Below the pieces are notes generated by a model, which had not been told where the DNA came from, searched no databases, and saw only the letters and a program-made list of their open reading frames with translations. The translations under genes were made by a program, and so were the position numbers. From NCBI RefSeq assembly GCF_002128405.1, contig NZ_NETJ01000003.1, positions 766,380-830,379 of the forward strand: a DNA stretch of 64,000 bases, read 5' to 3'. The stretch comes from Gottfriedia solisilvae. Its GTDB lineage: Bacteria > Bacillota > Bacilli > Bacillales > Bacillaceae_G. This document shows positions 33,643 through 42,900 of the stretch, piece by piece. Each line of letters starts with the position of its first letter. Positions within the stretch are counted from its first letter, which is position 1.

Positions 33643-35382
33643 ATGAAGATTTTAATTGAAACACTTAATCACTTTAAACCGTATTGGAAAATTTTACTCC
33701 TTGCTTTTGGTAGTTCTTTAATTGCTGGAGCTTTTGCCGTTATTCCACCAATTTTAACGGGAAAAGTCGTGGATGAGTTATTAGGAGATGCTAATTCACA
33801 AGTTCTTTTCTATTTAATCTTTGGAATCATGTTGGCATTTTTATGTAAAGTTGTATTTGAATCCTTACAAGAATTTATACAAGTTAAGATTGGTCTAGAT
33901 GTCATTAGTGATATGCAATTACGAGCATTTAAAAAGCTTCAAAAAGCACCAATGTCGTTTTTTTCAACATCACCTCGTGGTGATATGCTATTTCGATTAA
34001 CGCATGATGTAGAATCAGTACAAAATCTGAATAATACTGTTGTTCCGCGATTTATTCAACAAGTGATCGCAGCAATCGCAGCATTTGTTGCAGTTTTTCC
34101 TTTGTATTGGCCAGCTGCTGTCATCATGCTGATTGTTTTTGCAATTTATTTAGTACCTTCATTTATGATTGGAACAAAAGTACGTAAAATGGGTGCCATT
34201 TCACGAGATATGAGCGCTGATTTATATAATCATACACAAGAAAGTATTGAATCAGTTCGACTTGTTCGTACATTTCAAACACAGGAACAAGAAAATAAAC
34301 GCTTAGAAGAAAAGCTTTCAATATGGAAGAGATTTGCAATCCGATTGGCTCTTTTTGGTAAATTTAATTGGAGATTAGGGAATGTTTTTAATAATGGTGC
34401 ACCTGGGGTTATTATGTTGGTTGGAGGATATTCAGTATGGCAACAGGAGATTTCGATAGGGACTTTAATAGCTGTATTAGGATTTATCCCAACAATGTTT
34501 ATGCCGGTGCGCTCTCTTGCTGAAAATGCACTTACAATTCAACAAGCGATTCCTGCTCTTGAGCGTATTTATGAGTATTTTGATTTACCTTCGGAGCAAA
34601 CTGAATCTTTCCCTATTTTTGAAAATGTAAAAGGTGATATTGATGTTAACAATATTCGATTTGCATATCCTAATGCTACTGAAGAAGTATTAAAGGGTGT
34701 ATCTTTTTCAATAAAGTCAGGGCAGCATATTGGTATAGTCGGATCTAGTGGTGGAGGAAAGAGTACATTAATCCAATTATTATTAGGATTATATGAGCCT
34801 ACATCAGGTTCAATATTTGTTGATCAAAAAGATTTATCAAAACATGATTTTCAATCATTGCGCCAAAATGTTGGGGTTGTTTCTCAAGAAACGTTCTTAT
34901 TAAATAGCACACTGAAACAAAATTTATTATATGCCAAACCAAATGCTACTGATGATGAACTACTACTTGCCGTTGAAGCTGCTGATTTAGGTGATTTAAT
35001 AGATTCATTGCCAGAAGGATTTGAGACAATCGTCGGAGAGCGAGGTTTAAAGCTTTCAGGTGGTCAAAGACAACGTGTAGCATTAGCACGTTCGATATTA
35101 AGACATCCTCCAGTATTGATATTCGATGAAGCAACTTCATCTTTAGACGGGGAAACTGAAGAGAAGGTACAGTCTTCTCTTGAGAAATTAATTCCGGGAA
35201 GAACGACAATTACGATTGCTCATCGACTCGTTACAGTAAAGGATGCAGATTGTATCTTGCTATTAGACAAAGGTTTAATTGCTGAACAAGGTACGCATGA
35301 AGAATTACTATCATTAAAAGGGCAATATTATCAACTATATATGGCACAGTACAGTGAGCTAGATAAGGAGAGTGCCGTATGA
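33643..35382 (+). CDS. ABC exporter half-transporter, first of a pair
   Basis: 579 aa: an N-terminal six-helix exporter domain (about 1-310) and a C-terminal ATPase. Walker A GSSGGGKST at 367-375, signature LSGGQRQR at 471, Walker B VLIFDEA followed by TSSLD, and H-loop IAHR. ATG 33643 chosen for AGGGGGGAA upstream. Coupled to the next half-transporter by a 4-nt overlap, so they probably form a heterodimer like YheH/YheI-type multidrug exporters. Substrate unknown. Confidence 0.9.
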   Translation: MKILIETLNHFKPYWKILLLAFGSSLIAGAFAVIPPILTGKVVDELLGDANSQVLFYLIFGIMLAFLCKVVFESLQEFIQVKIGLDVISDMQLRAFKKLQKAPMSFFSTSPRGDMLFRLTHDVESVQNLNNTVVPRFIQQVIAAIAAFVAVFPLYWPAAVIMLIVFAIYLVPSFMIGTKVRKMGAISRDMSADLYNHTQESIESVRLVRTFQTQEQENKRLEEKLSIWKRFAIRLALFGKFNWRLGNVFNNGAPGVIMLVGGYSVWQQEISIGTLIAVLGFIPTMFMPVRSLAENALTIQQAIPALERIYEYFDLPSEQTESFPIFENVKGDIDVNNIRFAYPNATEEVLKGVSFSIKSGQHIGIVGSSGGGKSTLIQLLLGLYEPTSGSIFVDQKDLSKHDFQSLRQNVGVVSQETFLLNSTLKQNLLYAKPNATDDELLLAVEAADLGDLIDSLPEGFETIVGERGLKLSGGQRQRVALARSILRHPPVLIFDEATSSLDGETEEKVQSSLEKLIPGRTTITIAHRLVTVKDADCILLLDKGLIAEQGTHEELLSLKGQYYQLYMAQYSELDKESAV

Positions 35383-37151
35383 ACCAAAATAAAATAAAAA
35401 AAATAGGTGATGGAAAAAGAGTTATTCAGTTTCTAATACCTCATAAAAAATGGGTATTTGCTGATTCATTTGTTATTGCTTTAAGTCAAATTTGTGCAAC
35501 TTTAATCCCAACTTTAGGTATGGGGTGGTTAGTAGATCATATCATCCCAAATCATGAAAATACATTACTTTGGGGATTAATGTGGTTACTAGTTTTTGCA
35601 GCAATACTTGATTTAATTTTAATGGTAATCGACGAGTATTTTTGTCATCATGTAGCAAAGTCAGTTACAAACTGGCAAAAATTACGCTTATTTAAGCATT
35701 TACAAATTTTACCGTATTCATATTTTCATCAATCAAAATCTGGGGAACTTCTAGCTAGAGTATCAGATGACCCGGATACGCTTCATAATTTCTTAGCATG
35801 GGAAGGATCTACTTTTATGGCATCCGTACAAGGGGTTGTCATTTATAGTGTTGTATTATTATGGATTCACCCGTACTTAATGGTTACGAGTGTAGTTTTA
35901 GGAATATTGTTTTATTGGACGTCAAATAAAGTTGGGGCTAGAACAAGGAATGCTTCTGCAAGAGCAAGAGAAGAAGCGTCACGTTATTTAGAAAGGCTAC
36001 GTGAATCTGTAACAGGTATCCAGTTATCTAGAATTCTAGGTGCAACAGATTATGAGATTCAAAGTGTAGCAGATATTCGAAAATCATTTGTAAAAGAATC
36101 AATTATTGAGTTAAAAGCAAGAATGAAGTCCATTGTTGTCATCGGAAGCTACAATGGCTTCGCTTTGGCTTCGGTTTATTTTATTAGTGTTTTATTAATA
36201 TCAAATGAACAAATATCAAGTGGACAAATGCTAACAGCGGGCGGTCTAGTTACCATTGCTGCAAATGAAATTCAAAGAATGCTAAGAAATTGGTTATCCG
36301 TTAGAAGAACTGGTCCAGCACTTGATCGTTCCGAAAAATTATTAGCTGAGCCAACATCTGCTTTTGAAGTACAAGAAGGAAAGAAACTAGATGTTGTGGA
36401 TGGTTTAATTGAATTTAAAGATGTTAAATTCGGTTATCCAAATAAAGAAGACCTTGTATTAAATGGCTTAACATTCCAAGTAAAACCTGGAGAGGCAGTT
36501 GCCATCGTAGGACCTAGTGGTGCAGGGAAGTCAACAATTGTAGATTTATTACTAGGTTTTTATCCATTAAATAGTGGTACGATTGACATTGATGGATTAT
36601 CTATCGAGCAGTCGAATGCTAAATGGGTTAGAGACTCAATTTCATTCGTCTCACAGGATGTACAGTTACGAAATGGTAGCTTAGCGGATAACATAAAGAT
36701 TGGAAATGAAAAGGCGACTGATGAAGAGCTAGTCCAAGCTTTAAGAGATAGTGGTTTATCTGACTATTATGATTCATTACCAGATGGTTTACATTCTTCA
36801 ATTGGAGAAAGAGGAGCACTTCTTTCAGGTGGTCAAAAACAACGATTGTCTTTAGCAAGAGCACTCGTCAAAAATTCACCAATCTTGATATTAGATGAAG
36901 CAAGCTCAGCACTTGACCCTATTACAGAATTACAAATAAATGAAGCAATTCAAAAGAGAAAATCAAAACAATCGGTAATTGTCATTTCCCATCGTCTTTC
37001 AACTGTATTAACGGCAGATCGTATTGTCGTATTAGAAAACGGTATCGTTGTTGAAGAAGGTACGCATCATGCATTATTGGAAATGGATGGAGTGTATTCT
37101 AGATTATTTAAACGTGAGGCTGAAACTGGTGAAAATGTATTGAGTGTTTAA
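35379..37151 (+). CDS. ABC exporter half-transporter, second of a pair
   Basis: 590 aa with the same layout: membrane domain about 20-320, Walker A GPSGAGKST at 378-386, LSGGQKQR, Walker B ILILDEA followed by SSALD, and H-loop ISHR. The catalytic glutamate after Walker B is present in both subunits, so by motif neither ATP site looks degenerate. GGAGA ribosome site inside the end of the first gene. Likely exports drugs, lipids or peptides; not decided by sequence. Confidence 0.9.
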   Translation: MNQNKIKKIGDGKRVIQFLIPHKKWVFADSFVIALSQICATLIPTLGMGWLVDHIIPNHENTLLWGLMWLLVFAAILDLILMVIDEYFCHHVAKSVTNWQKLRLFKHLQILPYSYFHQSKSGELLARVSDDPDTLHNFLAWEGSTFMASVQGVVIYSVVLLWIHPYLMVTSVVLGILFYWTSNKVGARTRNASARAREEASRYLERLRESVTGIQLSRILGATDYEIQSVADIRKSFVKESIIELKARMKSIVVIGSYNGFALASVYFISVLLISNEQISSGQMLTAGGLVTIAANEIQRMLRNWLSVRRTGPALDRSEKLLAEPTSAFEVQEGKKLDVVDGLIEFKDVKFGYPNKEDLVLNGLTFQVKPGEAVAIVGPSGAGKSTIVDLLLGFYPLNSGTIDIDGLSIEQSNAKWVRDSISFVSQDVQLRNGSLADNIKIGNEKATDEELVQALRDSGLSDYYDSLPDGLHSSIGERGALLSGGQKQRLSLARALVKNSPILILDEASSALDPITELQINEAIQKRKSKQSVIVISHRLSTVLTADRIVVLENGIVVEEGTHHALLEMDGVYSRLFKREAETGENVLSV

Positions 37152-37182
37152 AAAACATGTTGGAAGTGGAAGGGGTACTCAA

Positions 37183-37620
37183 ATGAACAGTAAGATTTCT
37201 ATTCAACACTATGAATCAAAAGAAGAATTACTGAAAGGTTTTCAAGTTTTAAAACAGCTACGCACACATTTAACAGAAGAATCATTTTTTGAACTATATG
37301 AAGAAATGAAGAAGGAAGGCTACAAGTTAGTTGGTTTAGAGGATCATGGTGAAACAGTAGCAGTAGCAGGAATCATTATTTTAACAAATTTTTATAATGG
37401 GAAGCATGTTTTTGTCTATGATTTAGTTTCAGATCAGCATCGTCGTTCAAATGGCTATGGCAAACAGCTACTAGATTATATTCATGAATTTGGGAAGGAA
37501 AATGGCTGCGAGCTTGTTTCACTTCAGTCAGGACTACAAAGAATTGATGCACATCGTTTTTATGAAGAAAAAATGGAATATCGAAAATTATCATATGCTT
37601 TTAGTAAGGATATCAAGTAA
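37183..37620 (+). CDS. GNAT-family N-acetyltransferase
   Basis: 145 aa single GNAT domain. The acetyl-CoA loop is seen in DLVSDQHRRSNGYGKQLLDYI, and a C-terminal tyrosine in HRFYEEKMEYRK matches the usual catalytic region. Substrate unknown. ATG 37183 chosen because GGAAGGGG precedes it; 31 nt downstream of the ABC pair and probably cotranscribed, which suggests but does not show a shared detoxification role. Confidence 0.87.
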   Translation: MNSKISIQHYESKEELLKGFQVLKQLRTHLTEESFFELYEEMKKEGYKLVGLEDHGETVAVAGIIILTNFYNGKHVFVYDLVSDQHRRSNGYGKQLLDYIHEFGKENGCELVSLQSGLQRIDAHRFYEEKMEYRKLSYAFSKDIK

Positions 37621-37621
37621 A

Positions 37622-37661
37622 AAAGTAAACCCTAGTCGGATGATTAGGGTTTACTTTTTTT
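37622..37661 (+). terminator. Terminator of the ABC-GNAT operon
   Basis: AAAGTAAACCCTA (37622-37634) and TAGGGTTTACTTT (37645-37657), perfect 13-bp stem, then Ts. Confidence 0.95.
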
Positions 37662-37786
37662 ATAGGCTTGTTTCTAAAAGATTGTTATGATTGTAGTTTT
37701 TGTAATAATAAAAAGAAGACATTTATTTATGCTAAAATGATGATAGTAGTGAAATTTTTTATGTAATTTTAAATGGAGGGAATACC

Positions 37787-38341
37787 TTGGACAAAAAAGA
37801 ATTTTGGCGTTTAATAGAAGAATCAAAGAAATTCGAGAATCAAGCAGAATGGTTAACAGAGGTATTATCTCATAGAGAATCAAATGAAATATTAGAGTTT
37901 GAATTCTATTTTGAAAGTTTCATGAATGAAAGTTACCAATCTCGCCTGTGGGGTGCAGCTTATATTCTAATGGGTGGATGTTCTGACGATGCTTTTGATT
38001 ATTTCAGGGGCTGGTTAATTGGTCAAGGTGAAGAAATATATCAAAAGGTTATAGAAAATCATGAGTATCTTGCAACATATATCCATGAGGAAAATCTAGA
38101 TGAAGAAGGTTATCCTCAAAATGAAGAGATCCTGTCAGTTGGATTAGATGCGTATACGTTCAAAAAGACTGGAGATACAGAATGGGATGATGACATTCAT
38201 GATGAAATGTTAGAAAAACTCGATAAGAAAGGACTAAAGCCTGCTGTCGACTTTGAATTTGATTGGGAAGAAGATACAGATGACTTACAAAATATGTTTC
38301 CGAAATTATGGGCAAGATTTGGCGAAAACCCACTAGGATAA
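37787..38341 (+). CDS. DUF4240-domain protein
   Basis: 184 aa acidic soluble protein. The N-terminal half (MDKKEFWRLIEESK; RLWGAAYILMGGCSDDAFDYFRGWLIGQG) is the DUF4240 signature; the C-terminal half is Glu/Asp-rich. Function unknown; such genes are often near toxin-immunity or recombination loci, but no toxin is visible here. TTG start at 37787 with TGGAGGG upstream. A TGCTAAAAT extended -10 lies at 37730-37738. Confidence 0.83.
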   Translation: MDKKEFWRLIEESKKFENQAEWLTEVLSHRESNEILEFEFYFESFMNESYQSRLWGAAYILMGGCSDDAFDYFRGWLIGQGEEIYQKVIENHEYLATYIHEENLDEEGYPQNEEILSVGLDAYTFKKTGDTEWDDDIHDEMLEKLDKKGLKPAVDFEFDWEEDTDDLQNMFPKLWARFGENPLG

Positions 38342-38391
38342 TATAGATGGCTAAATAAAGAACAAACGCTGATCTAATAGTAACGTATAAA

Positions 38392-38427
38392 AACAGTTCA
38401 AATGCGTAATTTGAGCTGTTTTTTTTA
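38392..38427 (+). terminator. Terminator of the DUF4240 gene
   Basis: AACAGTTCAAAT (38392-38403) and ATTTGAGCTGTT (38409-38420), one G-U pair, followed by Ts. Confidence 0.9.
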
Positions 38428-38485
38428 GATTTCTCTAAAAGAAAGTATGAATGTAATTATTCTTAATCCATCTAAAGTGGCCAAG

Positions 38486-38521
38486 TAAAAAGGGGACTTC
38501 ATGGCGAAGTTCCCCTTTTTT
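38486..38521 (-). terminator. Terminator of the NUDIX gene (works on both strands)
   Basis: AAAAAGGGGACTTC and GAAGTTCCCCTTTTTT form a stem with one bulge; A and T runs flank both sides, so it can serve the minus-strand NUDIX gene and back up the plus-strand one. Confidence 0.85.
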
Positions 38522-38533
38522 ATGGATTCATGA

Positions 38534-39154
38534 CTATACATGCTGTTTCAACAGTTCAAGTACACTAAATAGGTAATTGTTTTCATGAATGACGAAGTGC
38601 TCTTTATAGACAGTTTTACATACAGTAATTTTTTCATCTTTTTCATTCACTTCGAAGCCTTCAACTTCAATTGATTCACTTAATCCGTATGCAAAATCAT
38701 AGTATTCATTAAAGTTTGCTTTCACAATGCCAGAAACTTCTTCTTTTTGCAGATTAAATTTTGTAAATGGTTCATTCCTTTTAAGTAAAAATACATGACT
38801 AAGTTCATGATCATGGAAATTTTGCAGGTTAATAGAATTCTTAACGATTCCAAGCGGTAATACTTCTTCTATATTGACTTCAATGCCTAGTTCTTCATGA
38901 ACTTCTCTAATTCCATCAGAAACTGTCTCATGTGCTAATAGATGGCCAGCGGCAGTGATGTCTAGTAAATTTGGAAAATCTTTTTTTGTTTGACTTCTTT
39001 TTTGAAAATAGATCATTGGAATCCCGTTCTCAATACTCATTAACCAACAATGAAATGTTTCATGCCAAAATCCATTTTTATGTACTTCGTCTCGAGTTGC
39101 TTCACCAATATGGTTTCCGAATTCATCAAAAATTTTAAGAGACTCTACTTGCAA
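38534..39154 (-). CDS. NUDIX hydrolase (Idi-like subgroup)
   Basis: 206 aa. The N-terminal ESLKIFDEFGNHIGEATRDEVHKNGFWHETFHCW block resembles the IPP-isomerase-like NUDIX group. The NUDIX box GHLLAHETVSDGIREVHEELGI has six residues between the first Glu and the REVHEELG part where the textbook pattern has seven. Start TTG 39154 preferred over GTG 39166, because AAGGTGG lies 8 nt before the TTG and overlaps the GTG. Substrate unknown. Confidence 0.85.
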   Translation of the reverse strand: MQVESLKIFDEFGNHIGEATRDEVHKNGFWHETFHCWLMSIENGIPMIYFQKRSQTKKDFPNLLDITAAGHLLAHETVSDGIREVHEELGIEVNIEEVLPLGIVKNSINLQNFHDHELSHVFLLKRNEPFTKFNLQKEEVSGIVKANFNEYYDFAYGLSESIEVEGFEVNEKDEKITVCKTVYKEHFVIHENNYLFSVLELLKQHV

Positions 39155-39198
39155 TGTACTTACCACCTTAACTTTTTTTAAATTAGTTAACTATTACT

Positions 39199-39227
39199 AT
39201 TATATAAATAATTGATACTGATTGTAA
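39199..39227 (-). promoter_or_regulatory. Sigma-A promoter of the NUDIX gene
   Basis: On the minus strand TTACAA (39227-39222), 17-bp spacer, TATAAT (39204-39199). The rest of the 39167-39520 gap is very AT-rich and shows nothing else certain. Confidence 0.7.
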
Positions 39228-39528
39228 TATGATATAAGGTTTATTCATGTAATTTTATTTTTATAGAAATACCACCAGCGGATAGGATGGAATAAAAAAG
39301 AGAAAAGTAGATAAAAGAATGATATGGTTTATTAAAAAAGTTTATGCAGTATTAAAAAGCTATGTCTAACTGTTAAATTGAATGTAATATTTTTCTGAAA
39401 AATTTACTTTCATGCTTAATTAGGTTAATTTATTATTAGATAGTTTATAAAAGTATGTCAAAAAGAAAACTTAATGGTATTTAGACTGCTTGATGACTAC
39501 ATTAAATAAAAATTATTAGGTGAACAAA

Positions 39529-40302
39529 ATGAAAATTGCATTTTTTGACTCGGGAATGGGTGGGTTAACTGTTTTAAACGAAGCGATGAATCAGTTACCC
39601 AATGAAGAATTTTTATATTTTGCAGATACTCTTCATGTTCCTTATGGTACTAAATCAAAGGAAGAAGTTAGTTCATTTGTAAAACAATCAGTAGAAAGAA
39701 TTGTAAAAGAAGATGTAAAAGCACTTGTCATTGCATGCAATACAGCAACTAGTATTGCTGTTTCAGATTTAAGAGCATATTATGACTTCCCAATTATCGG
39801 TATGGAACCGGCTGTAAAACCAGCTATTGAGATGAATCGTTCAACTGGTAAAAGAGTATTAGTTCTTGCAACACCACTTACATTAAAACAAACAAAGTAT
39901 CATGAATTAGTTTCTAGAATTGATGATCAAAGTATTGTTGACTCATTACCATTACCAGAATTAGTACGTTACTGTGAAGAATTGAATTTTGAAGATGCTA
40001 CAATGATTGATTATTTTAAGAGTAAGTTCGCAGCGTTTGATATTAATTTATACGGAACTGTAGTACTTGGATGCACACATTATCCATTTTATAAAGAGAT
40101 ATTAAAGAAAATTCTACCAGAAGATATACATATAGTTGATGGAAGTGCAGGTACAGTTAAAAGGCTAATTCAATTATTAAGCCCTTCAAATCAATTAAAA
40201 GATTCTGGTGAATCAACGATTAAGTTCATGTGCTCAGATGATAATCAAGATTATATCGAAAAGATGAAGTTTGCACTAAACTTACTTCAAACTAAAAGAT
40301 AA
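39529..40302 (+). CDS. murI: Glutamate racemase (YrpC-like)
   Basis: Interconverts L- and D-glutamate for peptidoglycan or poly-glutamate. 257 aa with the two catalytic cysteines in ACNTAT and GCTHYP and the N-terminal FFDSGMGGLTVL. The sequence (ADTLHVPYGTKS; GMEPAVKPAI) looks closer to the secondary racemase YrpC than to RacE. ATG 39529 chosen because AGGTGA is 5 nt upstream; GTG 39520 would overlap it. Not in a wall-synthesis operon here, so it may be an accessory isozyme; the RacE gene would lie elsewhere. Confidence 0.9.
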   Translation: MKIAFFDSGMGGLTVLNEAMNQLPNEEFLYFADTLHVPYGTKSKEEVSSFVKQSVERIVKEDVKALVIACNTATSIAVSDLRAYYDFPIIGMEPAVKPAIEMNRSTGKRVLVLATPLTLKQTKYHELVSRIDDQSIVDSLPLPELVRYCEELNFEDATMIDYFKSKFAAFDINLYGTVVLGCTHYPFYKEILKKILPEDIHIVDGSAGTVKRLIQLLSPSNQLKDSGESTIKFMCSDDNQDYIEKMKFALNLLQTKR

Positions 40303-40328
40303 GCTTTTTAGCTTATCTTTTTTTTATT
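40294..40328 (+). terminator. Terminator of murI
   Basis: AAAAGATAAGCT (40294-40305) and AGCTTATCTTTT (40310-40321), then Ts. Confidence 0.93.
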
Positions 40329-40371
40329 TTTTAGGCAATGTTATTTCGAAATATATACAGTGATTAAATAA

Positions 40372-40403
40372 CAAAAAAAGAAGTAGTGATAATCACTACT
40401 TCT
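40372..40403 (-). terminator. Terminator of nupG
   Basis: On the minus strand AGAAGTAGTGA, TTA loop, TCACTACTTCT, then TTTTTT. Confidence 0.93.
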
Positions 40404-40420
40404 CTTTATATTTAATTAAC

Positions 40421-41614
40421 TTACCAAACAAATAATCCTACAATCATGGCACTCAGCATTGAAACGCCAATACCACTTACTAATAGCTTCCACACATTTT
40501 TACCAATACTTGATGATTTATCTTCACCTAATATTGAATTAAATGTTCCATAAATCATTCCGACAGTACTAAAGTTAGCAAAAGACGTTAAGAAAGTAGT
40601 TGCAACTGCTACGGTATGTGGAGCTAGTCCATTGATGTTATCTTTTAAATCCATCATTGCGACAAATTCATTTGTCGCAAGCTTGATACCCATTAATTGT
40701 GCAACGTACATAGCGTCATGACCAGTTAGTCCTAATAGGAAAGCGAAAGGACTAAAAATAATCGAAAAGATCTTTTGGATTGTTAATCCAGTTACAAAGA
40801 ATCCTAAAAAGCCATTTAAAAGTGTAGTTAAGGCTACATATCCAATTACCATCGCTAATATGACGATGACCATATTCATTCCAACAATCATACTATTTGA
40901 GATTGTTGAAAAGAAATCTTTTTTCTCTTCTTTTGTAGGGACGTATACTACATCTTCTTCTTTGCTAACTTCTACTGGATTTAACATACTTGCGATTAAT
41001 AATGCATTTAAACAATTTAAAGGGATCGCAGCAAATACATAAGTAGCAGGTACCATCGTTAAATAAGCACCGATAATTGAACCACTAATACTACTCATAC
41101 TCATTATTCCAAATGTCAACAAACGATTTTCTTTTAAAACGATTAATTGTTGACGGATAACAGCTAAAGCCTCTGTATTTCCAAGAAACATCATTTGAAT
41201 TGAAAAGAAGCTCTCTAACTTTGGTAATCCAGATATTTTTGAAATAACCCAGCCAACTTTATCTATAATCCAAGTCAATATGCCGAAATATGATAAAATG
41301 TCAAAGAAAGTAATAATGAAAATAATAGGCAATAATGCACTAAAGAAAAAATCGACATGCTCATTAGCCATAACAGACGGGAAAGCGAATGAGATTCCAT
41401 CATTTGCACATGCAATTAACCAAGTGAAAAAGGATGCAATTTTATTAATTGTCCAAGTTCCGATTTTTGTTTCTAACATGAACCAAGTAATAAGGAATTC
41501 CACTATTAATAAAATGAAAATTGACTTCCATTTCACGTTTCTCTTATTGGGAGAACATAAGAAAATAAGACCGATTACAACCAATACTCCTAGTAAATTT
41601 AATAAAAAGAACAC
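40421..41614 (-). CDS. nupG: CNT-family purine nucleoside transporter (NupG/YxjA type)
   Basis: Proton-coupled concentrative nucleoside transporter, 397 aa (the length of B. subtilis NupG), about 10-12 membrane helices. CNT blocks seen: MFLGNTEALAVIRQQL, SMSSISGSIIGAYLTM and a C-terminal FANFSTVGMIYGTF. GTG start at 41614 with AGGAG 8-9 nt upstream. Its leader carries a guanine-class riboswitch, which supports purine nucleosides (inosine, guanosine) rather than pyrimidines as cargo. Confidence 0.92.
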   Translation of the reverse strand: MFFLLNLLGVLVVIGLIFLCSPNKRNVKWKSIFILLIVEFLITWFMLETKIGTWTINKIASFFTWLIACANDGISFAFPSVMANEHVDFFFSALLPIIFIITFFDILSYFGILTWIIDKVGWVISKISGLPKLESFFSIQMMFLGNTEALAVIRQQLIVLKENRLLTFGIMSMSSISGSIIGAYLTMVPATYVFAAIPLNCLNALLIASMLNPVEVSKEEDVVYVPTKEEKKDFFSTISNSMIVGMNMVIVILAMVIGYVALTTLLNGFLGFFVTGLTIQKIFSIIFSPFAFLLGLTGHDAMYVAQLMGIKLATNEFVAMMDLKDNINGLAPHTVAVATTFLTSFANFSTVGMIYGTFNSILGEDKSSSIGKNVWKLLVSGIGVSMLSAMIVGLFVW

Positions 41615-41650
41615 GAAACCAACTCCTGATGATTGATATATATTATCTTC

Positions 41651-41718
41651 AAAATAGAAAAGCTCTTATTTTTTCACACATTCAGCCCCAAGACAGAAAG
41701 TATGTAAAATAAGAGCTT
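41651..41718 (-). terminator. Expression-platform terminator of the nupG riboswitch
   Basis: On the minus strand AAGCTCTTATTTT (41718-41706) pairs perfectly with AAAATAAGAGCTT (41672-41660) across an unusually long loop of about 33 nt, followed by TTCTATTTT. Confidence 0.75.
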
Positions 41719-41823
41719 AGGAAGTTCGAATACACAATATAATTGAAAGCCTAACTGAAAAAAATAAAGAAAGGATTCATATATTAGCATTATTTCTATA
41801 AGTGCTCATTTCTAGTCATACTT

Positions 41824-41891
41824 CCTTGTAGTCGGGCATTTTGGCTGCCAGGTAGAAACAATCAGACCTTTTTAACTGATATTATACAAGG
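41824..41891 (-). ncRNA. Purine (guanine-class) riboswitch aptamer of nupG
   Basis: On the minus strand, P1 CCTTGT (41891-41886) pairs with ACAAGG (41829-41824). Core elements: TATAAT in J1/2, TTTCTACC in J2/3, and GACTA in J3/1 with C at the position equivalent to C74, predicting guanine/hypoxanthine rather than adenine. P3 is GGCA/TGCC, and the loop 2 GG and loop 3 CC needed for loop kissing are present. Confidence 0.88.
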
Positions 41892-42056
41892 ATAATAAAT
41901 AAAGAGATTTATATTTAGAATAAACATCATTCTATAATAATAATTGCGAGGAAACAATATGTTTTTAAATGTTTTAATTGTTATATTTATATAAATAATA
42001 TGAATATAAAAAAGATTACCTACATTGTTGCTATTTTAAAAAAGGAATTTGTAAAT

Positions 42057-42225
42057 TTCCGCTCTAGGATGCTCGCTTTCCGTGGGGCGTGCGCTGAGCC
42101 TCCTCGAAAAAGGTAGGCATGCTAAAACCACGACGTCCTGTCGTATCGAATGCATGACCCACATCCTGTGGGGTCTCACCTGCCTTCGCTAATCCCACAG
42201 GAGTCGTGCGCCTTCCGCTCCAATT
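42057..42225 (+). repeat. Repeat family A, long copy
   Basis: From CCGCTCTAGGATGCTCGCTTT to CGTGCGCCTTCCGCTCCAA. Ends are partly complementary (GGGGCGTGCGC / GTCGTGCGCC; CCTGTGGGG / CCCACAGG). Much higher GC than the surroundings. Similar elements are widespread between genes in Bacillaceae as far as I recall. 42226-42500 beyond it shows no gene. Confidence 0.8.
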
Positions 42226-42505
42226 ACTTTCTTTATCAACAGTGGGCTCTAAAAGAATATTTTTAACATTAAAATCTTTTGATTAGTTGATTTCTACTAC
42301 AGTAGTCTCGCTTATTCTTTACATTAACTACTTAAAAGACGTTAATTTTGTTTATTACCCTGTTCAAAAAAATCTTTTAAAAGATTTATTCAAATATCAA
42401 CTATAAACATTAACAGTGCTTATTTTTATACGTAAATTCATAGAATAGTATTGAATCATTACGTTTGAATTATTGTCATTAAGTCTAGTAGTAAGGGGAT
42501 GGAAT

Positions 42506-42700
42506 ATGAAAGTTAAAGATGTATTAAGATACTTTGGGGTTAGCGTCATGTTTTTATTTGGGGCAATTTCGTTAATAAAATATGTTAAAGAAGATGAATT
42601 CTTTATGAATTTATTGATCGGTTTTACTTTAGGTATCATTCTTTTCATCGCTTCATTTCTAGTAAAAGAGGAAAATGAGAAAAAAGGAAAATCATCGTAA
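42506..42700 (+). CDS. Small two-helix membrane protein
   Basis: 64 aa, not recognised. A basic N terminus (MKVKDVLRYFG), two hydrophobic helices (about 10-24 and 34-52) joined by a charged loop KYVKEDEF, and a Lys/Glu-rich tail. AAGGGG lies 9-10 nt before ATG 42506; an earlier in-frame ATG has no ribosome site. An opposing minus-strand frame covers part of it but lacks a ribosome site. Confidence 0.6.
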   Translation: MKVKDVLRYFGVSVMFLFGAISLIKYVKEDEFFMNLLIGFTLGIILFIASFLVKEENEKKGKSS

Positions 42701-42707
42701 ATGAAAA

Positions 42708-42739
42708 GCCACCTCTAAAATAGAGGTGGCCATAGGAAG
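42708..42739 (-). terminator. Hairpin, terminator-like on the minus strand
   Basis: GCCACCTCTA (42708-42717) and TAGAGGTGGC (42721-42730) form a perfect 10-bp stem. T-rich sequence (TTTTCATTT) follows only on the minus strand, so it probably ends transcripts from the 43444-42932 gene. Confidence 0.65.
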
Positions 42740-42900
42740 AATAGGATAAATGGTAACCAAATTATCTATGCATTAAAGTGCACTAAGAGATTTTTACGTT
42801 TGCGTATCGTTCGTCATCCGTTATCCGTAAATATAGTAACCTGTAACACTTTATCCGTTTGCGTAGCTCCCATGAGTGTCCAATTTTTAATTCTTCCTAT

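Noticed and set aside
42397..42648. 83-codon minus-strand frame opposite the small membrane gene
   Set aside because: No ribosome site on the minus strand, while the plus-strand frame has AAGGGG and a plausible two-helix protein.
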